DNA of 30,279 nucleotides from CAZIRO01 sp964541595 (GCA_964541595.1 CAZIRO010000011.1:1-30279); one strand, 5' to 3'. Positions 15,670 through 23,279 are shown, counted from the first letter of the stretch. Made by a program: numbers and translations. The notes: generated from the sequence alone by a model not told the origin.

Positions 15670-16146
15670 TTAAGACGTCGCGCGTGGCTTGTCCACCATG
15701 AGGATGACCTTATTGAATCCGGACGCCTGGACGTGTTTCATCAGCACCCGGACCTCTCCGAACGTCATATCCCGCGCGGCTTTAATGAACACCTTACGAT
15801 CGGGATCCCGCTGGTAGACGTCCCGCAGTTTTTGAATCAGACGCGACACGTCCCCGTTGACATCGTCGGCGTATTTGTCTTCATCGATATACACTTCCAG
15901 ACGCCCCGTTTTATTCCGGCGCAAAGTGACGAACAGCGCTTTTTGTTTTCCCTTTTCCTTGATCTGTTCCGGGTTTTTCGCCAGCGGCAACGGCACGGCG
16001 GTTCCGGTCTGCAACATGGGCGTGATGATCATGAAAATAATGAGCAGCACGAGCACGACGTCCACCAGCGGGGTGACGTTGATCTCGGCGGTCACCCGTG
16101 GGGCTTCGCTGTGAAATGTCCGGAACCTAGACTTTCTGTTTGGCAT
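15670..16146 (-). CDS. exbD: ExbD/TolR-family motor protein (first copy)
   Basis: A 158-residue ExbD/TolR protein. A basic cytoplasmic N-terminus is followed by a membrane helix, about 27-45, with the conserved Asp29 in AEINVTPLVDVVLVLLIIFM. The periplasmic domain includes VFIKAARDMTFGEVRVLMKH near 117-136, the typical ExbD C-terminal fold. It couples proton flow through the ExbB pentamer to TonB movement. The start codon lies inside the 3' end of exbB (20-base overlap), which shows tight coupling. A second ExbD gene follows. This copy is closer to the standard ExbD sequence than the second. Confidence 0.94.
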   Translation of the reverse strand: MPNRKSRFRTFHSEAPRVTAEINVTPLVDVVLVLLIIFMIITPMLQTGTAVPLPLAKNPEQIKEKGKQKALFVTLRRNKTGRLEVYIDEDKYADDVNGDVSRLIQKLRDVYQRDPDRKVFIKAARDMTFGEVRVLMKHVQASGFNKVILMVDKPRATS

Positions 16147-16864
16147 ACATTAACTCCTCGACGTCCACCAGGTAATCCAGGAGGTCCGCCGTGACGTTTT
16201 CCATTTCATTCTGCACGCGTTCCACCCGACCGCTGAAGTAATTGTATAACCACACGGCCGGGATGGCGACAAACAGTCCGATCGCCGTAGCGATCAACGC
16301 TTCGGCAATACCCGCCGATACTTCACCGATCGCGCCGGCGCCGGCCGTTTTCATCGCCTGGAAGGAGTTGATGATGCCCATCACGGTGCCAAACAGACCG
16401 ACAAACGGTGCGGTTGCACCGATCGTGGCCAGGGAATTCAGGCCACTCTTAAACTCATGCAGCAACAGAACGGCCGCGCGTTCCATCGCATGCTGGGTGC
16501 GTTCGAGGACCTTATGTGGCGCAAACGTTTCGACCGCCGCTCCGGTCGGGTTGGACTGTACCTGTTGCATCGTTTCTGTGATACGCAGGAATTCCTGCAA
16601 GCCGGCGTTCGCGATTTTGGCGATATGGCTGGCACGGTATTTCTTATCCCGCGTCAGGTTCAGGGCACCTTTGAGATCCTGTTTTTCCAGGAATTTCGTA
16701 AACGCATCGACAAACCGCTGGGACGCACGTTTTGCCCGCTGAAACCGAATGTATTTGGCAAGCGCAACGGCCACACTGATGATGGACATGATCAGCAACA
16801 CAATCCAGACGCCACGCGCGATCCAGTTCATCTCGTGCCAGAGCTCAACCAATGAAATGCCCAT
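16127..16864 (-). CDS. exbB: ExbB/TolQ/MotA-family proton channel
   Basis: A 245-residue inner-membrane protein of the MotA/TolQ/ExbB family that forms the stator pore of the TonB energising complex. Three helices are visible: about 15-37, about 145-170 (SLATIGATAPFVGLFGTVMG, the family hallmark with the conserved Thr and Gly) and about 183-212 (GIAEALIATAIGLFVAIPAV). The large cytoplasmic loop lies between helices 1 and 2. The gene sits 92 bases after tonB and overlaps exbD by 20 bases. The set TonB-ExbB-ExbD-ExbD supplies energy from the proton gradient to outer-membrane receptors, or, in some lineages, to motility or envelope machines. Confidence 0.95.
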   Translation of the reverse strand: MGISLVELWHEMNWIARGVWIVLLIMSIISVAVALAKYIRFQRAKRASQRFVDAFTKFLEKQDLKGALNLTRDKKYRASHIAKIANAGLQEFLRITETMQQVQSNPTGAAVETFAPHKVLERTQHAMERAAVLLLHEFKSGLNSLATIGATAPFVGLFGTVMGIINSFQAMKTAGAGAIGEVSAGIAEALIATAIGLFVAIPAVWLYNYFSGRVERVQNEMENVTADLLDYLVDVEELMYAKQKV

Positions 16865-16956
16865 GAGTTTGCCTCCGTGGATGATGTTAAAACGTGGATC
16901 CCATCATACCGAAACCGGTCGGATCGGACAACCCGATCCCGCGCAATGGTCCACGT

Positions 16957-17724
16957 TTAATACAACGTATAGTGAACCGTCAGTGTGAAGAACGAGTTCA
17001 CCGGCCGTCCGTTAATCTTGCCCGGCTTGAATCGCCATTTGCGAATACACTCGATGGCGGCCTGGTCCAGGATTTCATGTAACGATCGAAGCACCCGAAC
17101 GGTTCCCACGGTACCGTCCTTGAGGATGACCGCTTCAAGCACGACGATGCCCTGAATGCGCAGTCGCCGTGCGGCCTCCGGATAGAGGCACTGGGTTTTA
17201 TCCAGGATTTCCGGAGGTTCACCACCGACGACCCGAACGTCAATGGCCTGCGACTCCTCCGTCAGGACGCCGCCGGGGACACCACCGGGCACACCCCCCG
17301 GCACACCACCGGGAACGCCCCCTTCCACACCGCCTTCCACGCCCCATTCGAACCCACCTTCGACGCCCTCTTCGTATTCAACGGCAGCCTCCACAGGGAT
17401 GATCTCCGGGGTATAATCGGGAATCACCAGTGGTGCGACATCCCCCTGCGGTTGCGGTTTCGGTTGTGGTTTCGGCTGTTGCTGCTGTTGCGGTTTCGGA
17501 CGGGCGCGCCGTTTCGGCGGCGGTGGGGGTGGCGGCGGTGGGGGTGGTGCGGCAAATACGACCTCGATCTGGGGACCCTCTTCGATATATTCCAGCGTCC
17601 ACATGGACGCGATGGCCAGCGCCACAATCGCCACCGCATGAATGATGACCACCACCGGCAACAGCACAAACCACTGGCGACTCAACCGGCGCGGCCGGCT
17701 CTCCACAAGGCCTTCAATTAACAT
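16957..17724 (-). CDS. tonB: TonB-family energy transducer with proline and GGVP repeats
   Basis: A 255-residue TonB protein that links the inner-membrane ExbB/ExbD motor to outer-membrane receptors. The membrane anchor is about 19-43. A run of 11 prolines is at 60-70, followed by a Lys/Pro/Gln-rich linker at 71-94, then an acidic segment and a Gly/Val/Pro repeat (GGVEGGVPGGVPGGVPGG) at about 131-152. The C-terminal TonB domain covers about 175-255, with CLYPEAARRLRIQGIVVLEA and AAIECIRKWRFKPGKINGRP, and ends in VHYTLY. The ATG at 17724 has GGAGGAG six bases upstream and overlaps the preceding lipoprotein gene by 11 bases; an ATG 15 bases earlier coincides with that GGAGG. The Gly/Val/Pro spacer is unusual and probably adds flexible length in the periplasm. 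Confidence 0.95.
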   Translation of the reverse strand: MLIEGLVESRPRRLSRQWFVLLPVVVIIHAVAIVALAIASMWTLEYIEEGPQIEVVFAAPPPPPPPPPPPKRRARPKPQQQQQPKPQPKPQPQGDVAPLVIPDYTPEIIPVEAAVEYEEGVEGGFEWGVEGGVEGGVPGGVPGGVPGGVPGGVLTEESQAIDVRVVGGEPPEILDKTQCLYPEAARRLRIQGIVVLEAVILKDGTVGTVRVLRSLHEILDQAAIECIRKWRFKPGKINGRPVNSFFTLTVHYTLY

Positions 17725-18757
17725 GGGCTTCTCCTCCATCTCTGCTGGCCGGCGGTTCCGACGATGACGCCGGAGGCGCCGATTCCTGTGGCGGAGCCGA
17801 GGATTGCGGTGTCATGTCCGGTGTGCCTTCCTGCGGATTCGGCGAGGATGCCGGACCGGAATGCGCTGGTTCGTGGGTCGGTACGGCCTGACCGTCGGTG
17901 TTCTGTTCCTGCTGTTGTTTTTTCTTCTGTTCGGCGATGAGTTGAATCGCCTTCTGGCGATATTGCTCCGCCATTTGCATATCTTCTGCGAATTTTTCCG
18001 GATCGGACTTATCCACCCACTTGGCCTTCTCACGATACAGCAGGTTCATGTAAATATACGATTGCACATGCTTCGGATCAATCTCGATCGCCTTTGCCAG
18101 CGCCTGCATCCCGATATCGATGTACCGCCCACGTTCCTCCGCCGGCAGTGTGGGGTCATCGCATTTCAACCGCTCGCAGTATACCTTGTTCCACACGCTC
18201 GAACCAATCGCGTACCAGGGGTCCGGCGTCGTCGGTTCCACCTCCGCCCAGCGCTGGTACCACTCGAGCATCTTGTCAAAGTCCCCCAGTTTACTGTAAT
18301 AATATGCCACGTTCTGAATGATTTCGGCATCGTCCGGATGACGCTGCAGATACTCCAGCGAGACGGTCAGGGCGTCCTCATACCGATCGGCCAGCAGGTA
18401 GGTCTTCACGAGTTCCCGGAACAGTTCCCCATTGTCGGGGTCATCCGCGAGCATTTCCTTCCATATGGCGGCGGCCTTATCCACGAGTTGCTGGTTTTCC
18501 GGCGACGTATCCAGGGGACGGAACCAGGCCATATAACAGTATGCAAGAGACCGTTTCAGACGGACATCCTGCGGACGAAGTTCCAGTGCCCGTTCGAGTA
18601 ACGGACACGCCTTTTCGAAGTCTTCCTTTTCATAGAGTTCCTTCGCATCGCGCATCAACTGACGTGCCCGCAGTTCCTGGGCCAGCCGACAGCCGGTACC
18701 GAATACCACCGGAATCAACAGTACTGTCACCAATCGGGAGACAGTCCACGTGCGCAA
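17714..18757 (-). CDS. TPR lipoprotein, first gene of the TonB-motor operon
   Basis: A 347-residue predicted lipoprotein. I choose a TTG start at 18757 for three reasons. GGAGG lies six bases upstream. The product then begins with a compact lipoprotein signal (MRTWTVSRLVTVLLIPVVFG, then Thr-Gly-Cys23). A strong promoter with TATAAT at 18801-18796 would start transcription only next to the ATG at 18790, too late for normal use of that codon. About five tetratricopeptide-like repeats cover 35-270 (ELYEKEDFEKACPLLERALE, YYYSKLGDFDKMLEWYQRWA). A Gln/Pro/Ser-rich tail follows at about 280-347. It should be attached to the inner or outer membrane facing the periplasm. It overlaps tonB by 11 bases and so leads the operon. 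With the exported TPR protein at the other end, it probably scaffolds or couples the motor. Confidence 0.88.
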   Translation of the reverse strand: MRTWTVSRLVTVLLIPVVFGTGCRLAQELRARQLMRDAKELYEKEDFEKACPLLERALELRPQDVRLKRSLAYCYMAWFRPLDTSPENQQLVDKAAAIWKEMLADDPDNGELFRELVKTYLLADRYEDALTVSLEYLQRHPDDAEIIQNVAYYYSKLGDFDKMLEWYQRWAEVEPTTPDPWYAIGSSVWNKVYCERLKCDDPTLPAEERGRYIDIGMQALAKAIEIDPKHVQSYIYMNLLYREKAKWVDKSDPEKFAEDMQMAEQYRQKAIQLIAEQKKKQQQEQNTDGQAVPTHEPAHSGPASSPNPQEGTPDMTPQSSAPPQESAPPASSSEPPASRDGGEAHVN

Positions 18758-18795
18758 GGGAATCCTCCGTTTGCGAGATTCTGGGAACATCACGT

Positions 18796-18824
18796 ATTAT
18801 AAAATGAAGACGCGACGCAGACAA
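18796..18824 (-). promoter_or_regulatory. Predicted promoter of the TonB-motor operon
   Basis: On the minus strand TTGTCT (18824-18819), a 17-base spacer and a perfect TATAAT (18801-18796). Transcription should begin near 18789, giving a leader of about 32 bases to the TTG start at 18757. The -35 box is 17 bases from the terminal repeat of the half element at 18842. Confidence 0.65.
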
Positions 18825-18841
18825 CCACTGCCCATCCAGAA

Positions 18842-18915
18842 TCGGAACGGGCAATGGGACACTGCGGGTGCCCATTCGGCCGTTCGATGTCTTCCCTCCC
18901 ATGGGATTCCGGTTT
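18842..18915. repeat. Composite element, half copy 4 (terminal repeat plus type I arm only)
   Basis: TCGGAACGGGCAATGGGACA at 18842-18861 is a terminal repeat. It is followed by the type I arm (CTGCGGGTGCCCATTCGGCC, then CTCCCATGGGATTCC). The heptamer core, second arm and second terminal repeat are absent. The sequence stops just before the 3' end of the OsmC-like gene. It lies in the 181-base gap that also holds the TonB-operon promoter. Confidence 0.8.
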
Positions 18916-18938
18916 CCCCCGTCCCCGGAGCGGGTGCG

Positions 18939-19466
18939 TCAACGACCGGCCACCACCTGGGTGGTCACCGGGATCGGCTGCGTTAAACAGTACATCCCCG
19001 GGCACTGCCGGTCGGCTTTTTCTTTGATCCGTTGCAGGGTCTGCGCGTCCACGCCTGTCGAAACTTCAACGCGGATACGGACCTGTTCCACCGTGGGTTC
19101 ATCCGCAATGCCCAGAACCGGCCGGAAGTTGATATCGTTCTCGATATGCACCCGTACCTCTCCGAGGTGCACGCCCTCACCGGCGGCCACCGCAACGAGT
19201 GTACCGACGTAACACGCGGCAAACCCCATCAGACAGTAATGCAACGCCCCCGGCGCACGTCCCTCGCCCCCGAGAAACGGCGGATGGTCCGCCTGCAGGG
19301 TAAACGTTCGACCGTTGTCCAGCACGATCTGACCGGTGAACATTCCGGTTTCCGGATCGTATACGCCGGTGACCTGATTCGTTTTATGCGCGGCCTGGGG
19401 ATTCTGTGTGAACGTTTCTACGGTCTGTTGCATGCGGTCGACATCCACGCCGTTGATCCGTGCCAT
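18939..19466 (-). CDS. OsmC/Ohr-family protein
   Basis: A 175-residue cytoplasmic protein of the OsmC/Ohr superfamily, whose members often reduce organic hydroperoxides with a pair of cysteines. The N-terminal beta domain reads MFTGQIVLDNGRTFTLQADH. The helix with the first cysteine region is ALHYCLMGFAACYVGTLVAV (Cys78, Cys85). The second cysteine region is CPGMYC (Cys155, Cys160), at the place where the family has CP-x-x-x-x. The central VHIENDINFRPVLGI matches the OsmC-like, not the classical Ohr, subgroup. Peroxidase function is plausible but not shown. GGAGG precedes the ATG. An extended -10 promoter lies upstream at 19522-19530, next to element copy 5. Confidence 0.88.
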   Translation of the reverse strand: MARINGVDVDRMQQTVETFTQNPQAAHKTNQVTGVYDPETGMFTGQIVLDNGRTFTLQADHPPFLGGEGRAPGALHYCLMGFAACYVGTLVAVAAGEGVHLGEVRVHIENDINFRPVLGIADEPTVEQVRIRVEVSTGVDAQTLQRIKEKADRQCPGMYCLTQPIPVTTQVVAGR

Positions 19467-19521
19467 GGTGACACCTCCGATTGTTTTTCCGTTTGGATGG
19501 GATATCCCCCCGACAGGTTAC

Positions 19522-19530
19522 AGTATACCA
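19522..19530 (-). promoter_or_regulatory. Possible extended -10 promoter of the OsmC-like gene
   Basis: The minus strand reads TGGTATACT (19530-19522), a TGn-extended -10 with a single change from TATAAT. No good -35 is visible; the -35 position would fall inside the terminal repeat of element copy 5, at about 19545-19550. It stands 56 bases upstream of the start codon at 19466. Confidence 0.4.
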
Positions 19531-19536
19531 CTGAGA

Positions 19537-19759
19537 TCGGGACAGGAAATGGAACAGGGGATGCGCCGGATACGTGGATGGCCCGGTGGACACCGGGTGT
19601 CGGGGGTCAGGTCCCAGGTCCCAGGTGTCAGATGTCGGGTCTCGGGTGCCAGGGTCGGGTCTCAGGGGTCGGGTGTCGGGTGGCGGGTGGCAGCGCATCC
19701 TGGATGACGGGTTATCGCGGGGTCCAGTGGGACACACCGTGTCCCACTGCCCGTCCCGA
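19537..19759. repeat. Composite TIR/heptamer element, copy 5 (complete, type II arm, reverse)
   Basis: A 223-bp element with terminal repeats TCGGGACAGGAAATGGAACA (19537-19556) and, inverted, 19740-19759. From the left it shows the second arm, about 12-13 heptamers (CAGGTCC, CAGGTGT, CGGGTCT, CGGGTGT) at about 19597-19692, and a type II arm (CATCCTGGATGACGGGTTAT, then GGGGTCCAGTGGGACA). The type II arm is the reverse complement of that in copy 3. The rest of the 386-base gap holds the OsmC promoter on the right of that gene and the terminator at 19788-19822. Confidence 0.9.
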
Positions 19760-19787
19760 TTTCAGTATAGCACCGTTCGGAAAAGTC

Positions 19788-19822
19788 CCCGGCAGGTTTC
19801 CGATCAGCAGAAACCTGCCGGG
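19788..19822 (-). terminator. Hairpin terminator candidate after the outer-membrane protein gene
   Basis: A perfect 13-bp stem, CCCGGCAGGTTTC (19788-19800) with its complement (19810-19822), around a 9-base loop. On the minus strand it is followed by GACTTTTCC, a short T-run. It lies 31 bases past the stop codon of the barrel gene. The short T-run makes intrinsic termination moderately likely. Confidence 0.7.
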
Positions 19823-19852
19823 CATCGTTCATCGGGGACCCCGATGGGAGGT

Positions 19853-20722
19853 TTACCACGTATAGCGTAACGCGGTGAACAGCCGAAGGCTCACCGTCCC
19901 GGCACGTACGCGTTCGCCAACCGGACCCTCCAGTTGACCGAACTGGAGCAGCAACCGCGGTTGAAATTCAATACCCCAGCGGGAACGCACCTGTCGATAC
20001 CAGGCGAGACCGAAGAATCCACCGAATCGGATGCCGGTCGCCGCAGCCGCCTGCACACCGACAACCTGCGGCGGCACGTCATAGGGATAAGCCTGTTCCT
20101 GCAATCGCAGGTTGCCGATCGCGTCCAGACGCACCCGATGGAGGCTCAGCCCGATCTGTGCCTCGAGACCACCGGCCGACCCGGTGTGCCACCGGTATCC
20201 GACGGATACCAGTCCTCCCCACTCGCGATACGTCAGGTCCTTCGCGGTGCCCCGGACCGTTCGGGGGGACGCGGGTTGAAACGGATGCGGCACGGCGGCG
20301 GTGAAATCCGCGGATGCAGCAGCCGTATTCCATTCGAATTCCAGTTGAACACTCCAGCGATCGCGCAGTCGATACGTCACCCCGAGGCCGAACATGGGAC
20401 CGAGACCGACCGCATAGTCGCTCGTGAGATGTACAGGTTCACCATAGATACGCGGCGCCTGCGCCGTTTCCTGGTGCACGCCACCGAACAGGCCCGGGCG
20501 AATGCCGATGAGCACGCGCACGGTCCAGCGGTGATCCTCCTGCACACGGCGCACATTCCGCGGTCGGACGTCTGCCGCGGCCGGACGGGCCGCCATGACC
20601 GCGAACGACGGATGGGCGCACGTCTGCACTGGCGGGAAAAGAACGGATGCGGTTCCGGGCGCGATGCCGAAAGTGACCCACGGCCACAGGTTCAATATTC
20701 CGAACAGATACGTCCACACCAT
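19853..20722 (-). CDS. Predicted outer-membrane beta-barrel protein
   Basis: A 289-residue protein with no named family that I recognise. The N-terminus (MVWTYLFGILNLWPWVTFGI) looks like a signal sequence, and a likely cleavage site lies between 25 and 45. From about residue 65 on there are alternating polar/hydrophobic strands with aromatic girdles (WTVRVLIGIRPGLFGG, YAVGLGPMFGLGVTYRLRDRW, GGLVSVGYRWHTG, GGFFGLAWYRQVRSRWGIEF). The protein ends SLRLFTALRYTW, the aromatic C-terminal residue expected for recognition by the BAM assembly machine. The size suggests an 8-12-strand barrel like OmpA/OmpW/PorT-type proteins. It has its own promoter at 20755-20783 and a terminator, so it is a single-gene unit. 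Function (porin, adhesin or structural) is unknown. Confidence 0.8.
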   Translation of the reverse strand: MVWTYLFGILNLWPWVTFGIAPGTASVLFPPVQTCAHPSFAVMAARPAAADVRPRNVRRVQEDHRWTVRVLIGIRPGLFGGVHQETAQAPRIYGEPVHLTSDYAVGLGPMFGLGVTYRLRDRWSVQLEFEWNTAAASADFTAAVPHPFQPASPRTVRGTAKDLTYREWGGLVSVGYRWHTGSAGGLEAQIGLSLHRVRLDAIGNLRLQEQAYPYDVPPQVVGVQAAAATGIRFGGFFGLAWYRQVRSRWGIEFQPRLLLQFGQLEGPVGERVRAGTVSLRLFTALRYTW

Positions 20723-20754
20723 GCCGCGATTCCCGAACGTTCCGTATGCCTCGC

Positions 20755-20783
20755 ATTTTATCGGGACCCCGCCACAAGGTCAA
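20755..20783 (-). promoter_or_regulatory. Predicted promoter of the barrel gene with overlapping dyad
   Basis: On the minus strand TTGACC (20783-20778), a 17-base spacer and TAAAAT (20760-20755), 33 bases before the start codon. A 10-bp dyad, GGACCCCGCC (20764-20773) with GGCGGG-T-GTCC (20785-20795, one bulged T), brackets the -35 box and could be an operator. The -35 is 19 bases from the terminal repeat of element copy 6. Confidence 0.6.
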
Positions 20784-20802
20784 CGGCGGGTGTCCTCTGA
20801 AA

Positions 20803-20964
20803 TCGGGACAGGAAATGGAACACTGTGGGTACCCATTCGGTCATGCACTATCCTCAGCCCATGAGATGCTGGTCTTTCTGAGACCCGACACCCGGGACCT
20901 GAGACCGGTGGCTACCGGCACACCTGTGGATCCTGTGGTCCTCATGTCCCATTTCATGTCCCGA
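20803..20964. repeat. Composite TIR/heptamer element, copy 6 (complete, forward, short core)
   Basis: A 162-bp element with terminal repeats TCGGGACAGGAAATGGAACA (20803-20822) and, inverted, 20945-20964. It has a type I arm (CTGTGGGTACCCATTCGGTC), only about four heptamers (AGACCCG, ACACCCG, GGACCTG, AGACC) at about 20880-20907, and the second arm GGTGGCTACCGGCACACCTG. It lies in the 296-base gap between the barrel gene and pyrC. Confidence 0.88.
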
Positions 20965-20983
20965 TCCCAACGGGTGTCTGAAA

Positions 20984-21003
20984 TCGGGACGGGAAATGGG
21001 ACA
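20984..21003. repeat. Solo terminal repeat of the composite element
   Basis: TCGGGACGGGAAATGGGACA, 20 bases past copy 6 and in the same direction as its left terminal repeat. No arm or core follows; the sequence runs into the 3' end of pyrC (stop at 21019). It is a remnant of a further copy or a solo terminus. Confidence 0.75.
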
Positions 21004-21018
21004 TCCAGTGGCGTGTTC

Positions 21019-22329
21019 CTAATCCGTTTTACCGCCGGGGGACACCCGATGGACGATCCGTCCGTCGACGATGGTCACGACCGGTCGACCGGTCAACTGC
21101 CATCCGTCAAACGGAGAATTGCGTGCCAGCGATCGACTCTCTTCCACCCGGTATGTCCATACCGCGTTCGGATCGATGACCGTGACATCCGCCGGCCGGC
21201 CCGGACGCAACGTCGGTTCCGGAATCCGCAGGATCCGTGCGGGGTGTACGGTCCACATCTCGATGATCCGGCGGATCGGCATACCCCGTCGGTGTACCAG
21301 ACGGTCCAGTGCCAGGGCAACCGCCGTTTCCAGACCGATAATGCCGAACGCCGCCCGATCGAATTCCACACGTTTATCGTCCAGCCGATGGGGAGCGTGG
21401 TCACTGGCGATCACGTCGATCGTACCATCGGCGATGGCCGCGACCACGGCTTCCCGATCCTCTTCCGAACGCAACGGCGGGTTCATTTTCAGGTTCGTAT
21501 CGTACGGACGCTCGAATATGGCCGCATCGGTGAGAACAAAATGGTGTGGGGTCACTTCCGCCGTGACCGAAATGCCGCGCGCTTTGGCCCAGCGAATGAG
21601 TTCAACCGCCGTCCGCGTACTGACGTGCGCGATGTGGACATGCGCGCCGGTGAGTTGCGCGAGCAATATATCCCGCGCGACCATCACGGCTTCACCCTCT
21701 GCGGGCATACCGGGCAGACCCAGAATGGACGCGTAATACCCCTCGTGCATACATCCGTGACGTGTCAGGTCCGGATCCTCACAGTGATCAATGATCGGAC
21801 GGTCGACCATACGGCTATATTCGAGCGCACGGCGCATCACTTCAGACGACCGTACGGGGTATCCGTCATCACTGAACCCCACGGCACCCGCATCGGCCAG
21901 TTCGGCCATTTCGGTCAGTTCCGTACCCTGCAACCCGCGCGTGATCGCCGCGATCGGATATACGCGGACCACCCCTTCGGTCCGCGCCTTTTCGATGATC
22001 CAGCGGGTTACCGCCGCCTGATCATTGGGCGGACGCGTGTTCGCCATGCAGGCCACGGCGGTAAACCCACCCGCGGCGGCCGCCCGTGTGCCGGTGGCGA
22101 TGGTTTCCTTATCCTCTTCACCGGGTTCACGCAGGTGTACATGCATATCGATGAGCCCCGGCGTGACAATACATCCCCGGGCGTCGATGACCGTACTGCC
22201 TTCGGGGTCGGTGTCCAGACGTGGTTCGACGGCCACGATCACACCGTCCTCGATCAGAATGTCCCGCGGTGCATCGAGATCCTGTACGGGATCGATCACC
22301 CGGCCACCACGAATCACAATACGACTCAT
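21019..22329 (-). CDS. pyrC: Dihydroorotase, class I
   Basis: Dihydroorotase closes N-carbamoyl-aspartate to dihydroorotate, step 3 of pyrimidine synthesis. The 436-residue product belongs to the class I/allantoinase-like group of the amidohydrolases. The metal ligands can be read: His63 and His65 (DMHVHLREPG), Asp154 (GFSDDG), His182 (IIDHCED), His235 (HIAHVST) and Asp310 (IASDHAPH). Here Asp154, not a carbamylated Lys, is expected to bridge the metals, as in the Aquifex-type enzymes, which are active together with aspartate transcarbamoylase. It overlaps pyrB by four bases (ATGA), so the two are translationally coupled and probably form a complex. Its 3' end abuts the solo terminal repeat at 20984-21003. 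Confidence 0.96.
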   Translation of the reverse strand: MSRIVIRGGRVIDPVQDLDAPRDILIEDGVIVAVEPRLDTDPEGSTVIDARGCIVTPGLIDMHVHLREPGEEDKETIATGTRAAAAGGFTAVACMANTRPPNDQAAVTRWIIEKARTEGVVRVYPIAAITRGLQGTELTEMAELADAGAVGFSDDGYPVRSSEVMRRALEYSRMVDRPIIDHCEDPDLTRHGCMHEGYYASILGLPGMPAEGEAVMVARDILLAQLTGAHVHIAHVSTRTAVELIRWAKARGISVTAEVTPHHFVLTDAAIFERPYDTNLKMNPPLRSEEDREAVVAAIADGTIDVIASDHAPHRLDDKRVEFDRAAFGIIGLETAVALALDRLVHRRGMPIRRIIEMWTVHPARILRIPEPTLRPGRPADVTVIDPNAVWTYRVEESRSLARNSPFDGWQLTGRPVVTIVDGRIVHRVSPGGKTD

Positions 22330-23279
22330 CCCCCGCCTCCCAGCAGCAGGTACAGTACCGCCATACGCACGGCGATCCCGTTCGTGACCTGTTCCAGGAT
22401 CACGGAAGCCGCGCTGTCGGCAACGTCACTGGCGATCTCCACGCCGCGGTTCATCGGACCGGGGTGCATGACGATGGCCCCTTCACGCGCATACCGCAAC
22501 CGTTCGCGAGTTAATCCGAACCGCTGAAAATATTCCCGAATCGATGGAAACCGCAGGCTCTCATGCCGTTCCCGCTGAATGCGGAGGACCATCACCACGT
22601 CCGCATCTTTCAGGGCCTCCTCGATGCGGTAGGTCACACGCACCGGCCACCGCTCGACCACCGGGGGGATCATGGTCGGCGGACCGCACAGCCAGACATC
22701 GCTGCCCATTTTGTGCCAGAGAAAAACGTTGGACCGTGCGACGCGACTGTGCAGGATATCCCCGATGATCGCGATCTTCAGGCCCTCCAGGCGCCCGAGA
22801 TGCTGACGGACGGTCATGGCGTCGAGCAGGGCCTGCGTGGGATGTTCATGCGCACCATCCCCCGCATTGATGATGGACGCATCGACATACTGCCGGATGA
22901 AATGGGGTGCCCCCGCGCTGCGGTGGCGGATCACGATGGCATCGGGCGCCATGGCCTGAATGTTGCGCACCGTATCGAAAAAGGTCTCGCCTTTGACGAC
23001 GCTGCTGGTGGATACGGAAAAGTTCACGGTATCCGCACTCAACCGTTTCGCCGCGACTTCAAACGACGTACGGGTCCGTGTCGACGGTTCAAAGAACAGC
23101 ATCACGATCGTTTTCCCGCGCAGCGTCGGGACCTTTTTGATGTCACGTTCCGAAACCTCTTTCATCGCTTCAGCAACGTCCAGAATGGTCCGGATCTCTT
23201 CAGCCGACAGGGAAGCAATATCCAGAATATGCCGACGCCGCCATGTCGACGGTCTGGTGGCTTCCAGGACCTCGGTCAT
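22326..23279 (-). CDS. pyrB: Aspartate carbamoyltransferase catalytic subunit
   Basis: PyrB joins carbamoyl phosphate and aspartate to N-carbamoyl-aspartate, step 2 of pyrimidine synthesis. The 317-residue product carries the carbamoyl-phosphate motif FFEPSTRTRTSFE (62-74), the VVKGET loop with Lys96 that reaches into the neighbouring subunit's site, HEHPTQALLD (144-153) and HPGPMNRG near 275. No regulatory chain (PyrI) is adjacent. It overlaps pyrR upstream and pyrC downstream by four bases each. This order, pyrR-pyrB-pyrC, is common in bacteria whose operon is controlled by PyrR. Confidence 0.97.
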   Translation of the reverse strand: MTEVLEATRPSTWRRRHILDIASLSAEEIRTILDVAEAMKEVSERDIKKVPTLRGKTIVMLFFEPSTRTRTSFEVAAKRLSADTVNFSVSTSSVVKGETFFDTVRNIQAMAPDAIVIRHRSAGAPHFIRQYVDASIINAGDGAHEHPTQALLDAMTVRQHLGRLEGLKIAIIGDILHSRVARSNVFLWHKMGSDVWLCGPPTMIPPVVERWPVRVTYRIEEALKDADVVMVLRIQRERHESLRFPSIREYFQRFGLTRERLRYAREGAIVMHPGPMNRGVEIASDVADSAASVILEQVTNGIAVRMAVLYLLLGGGG

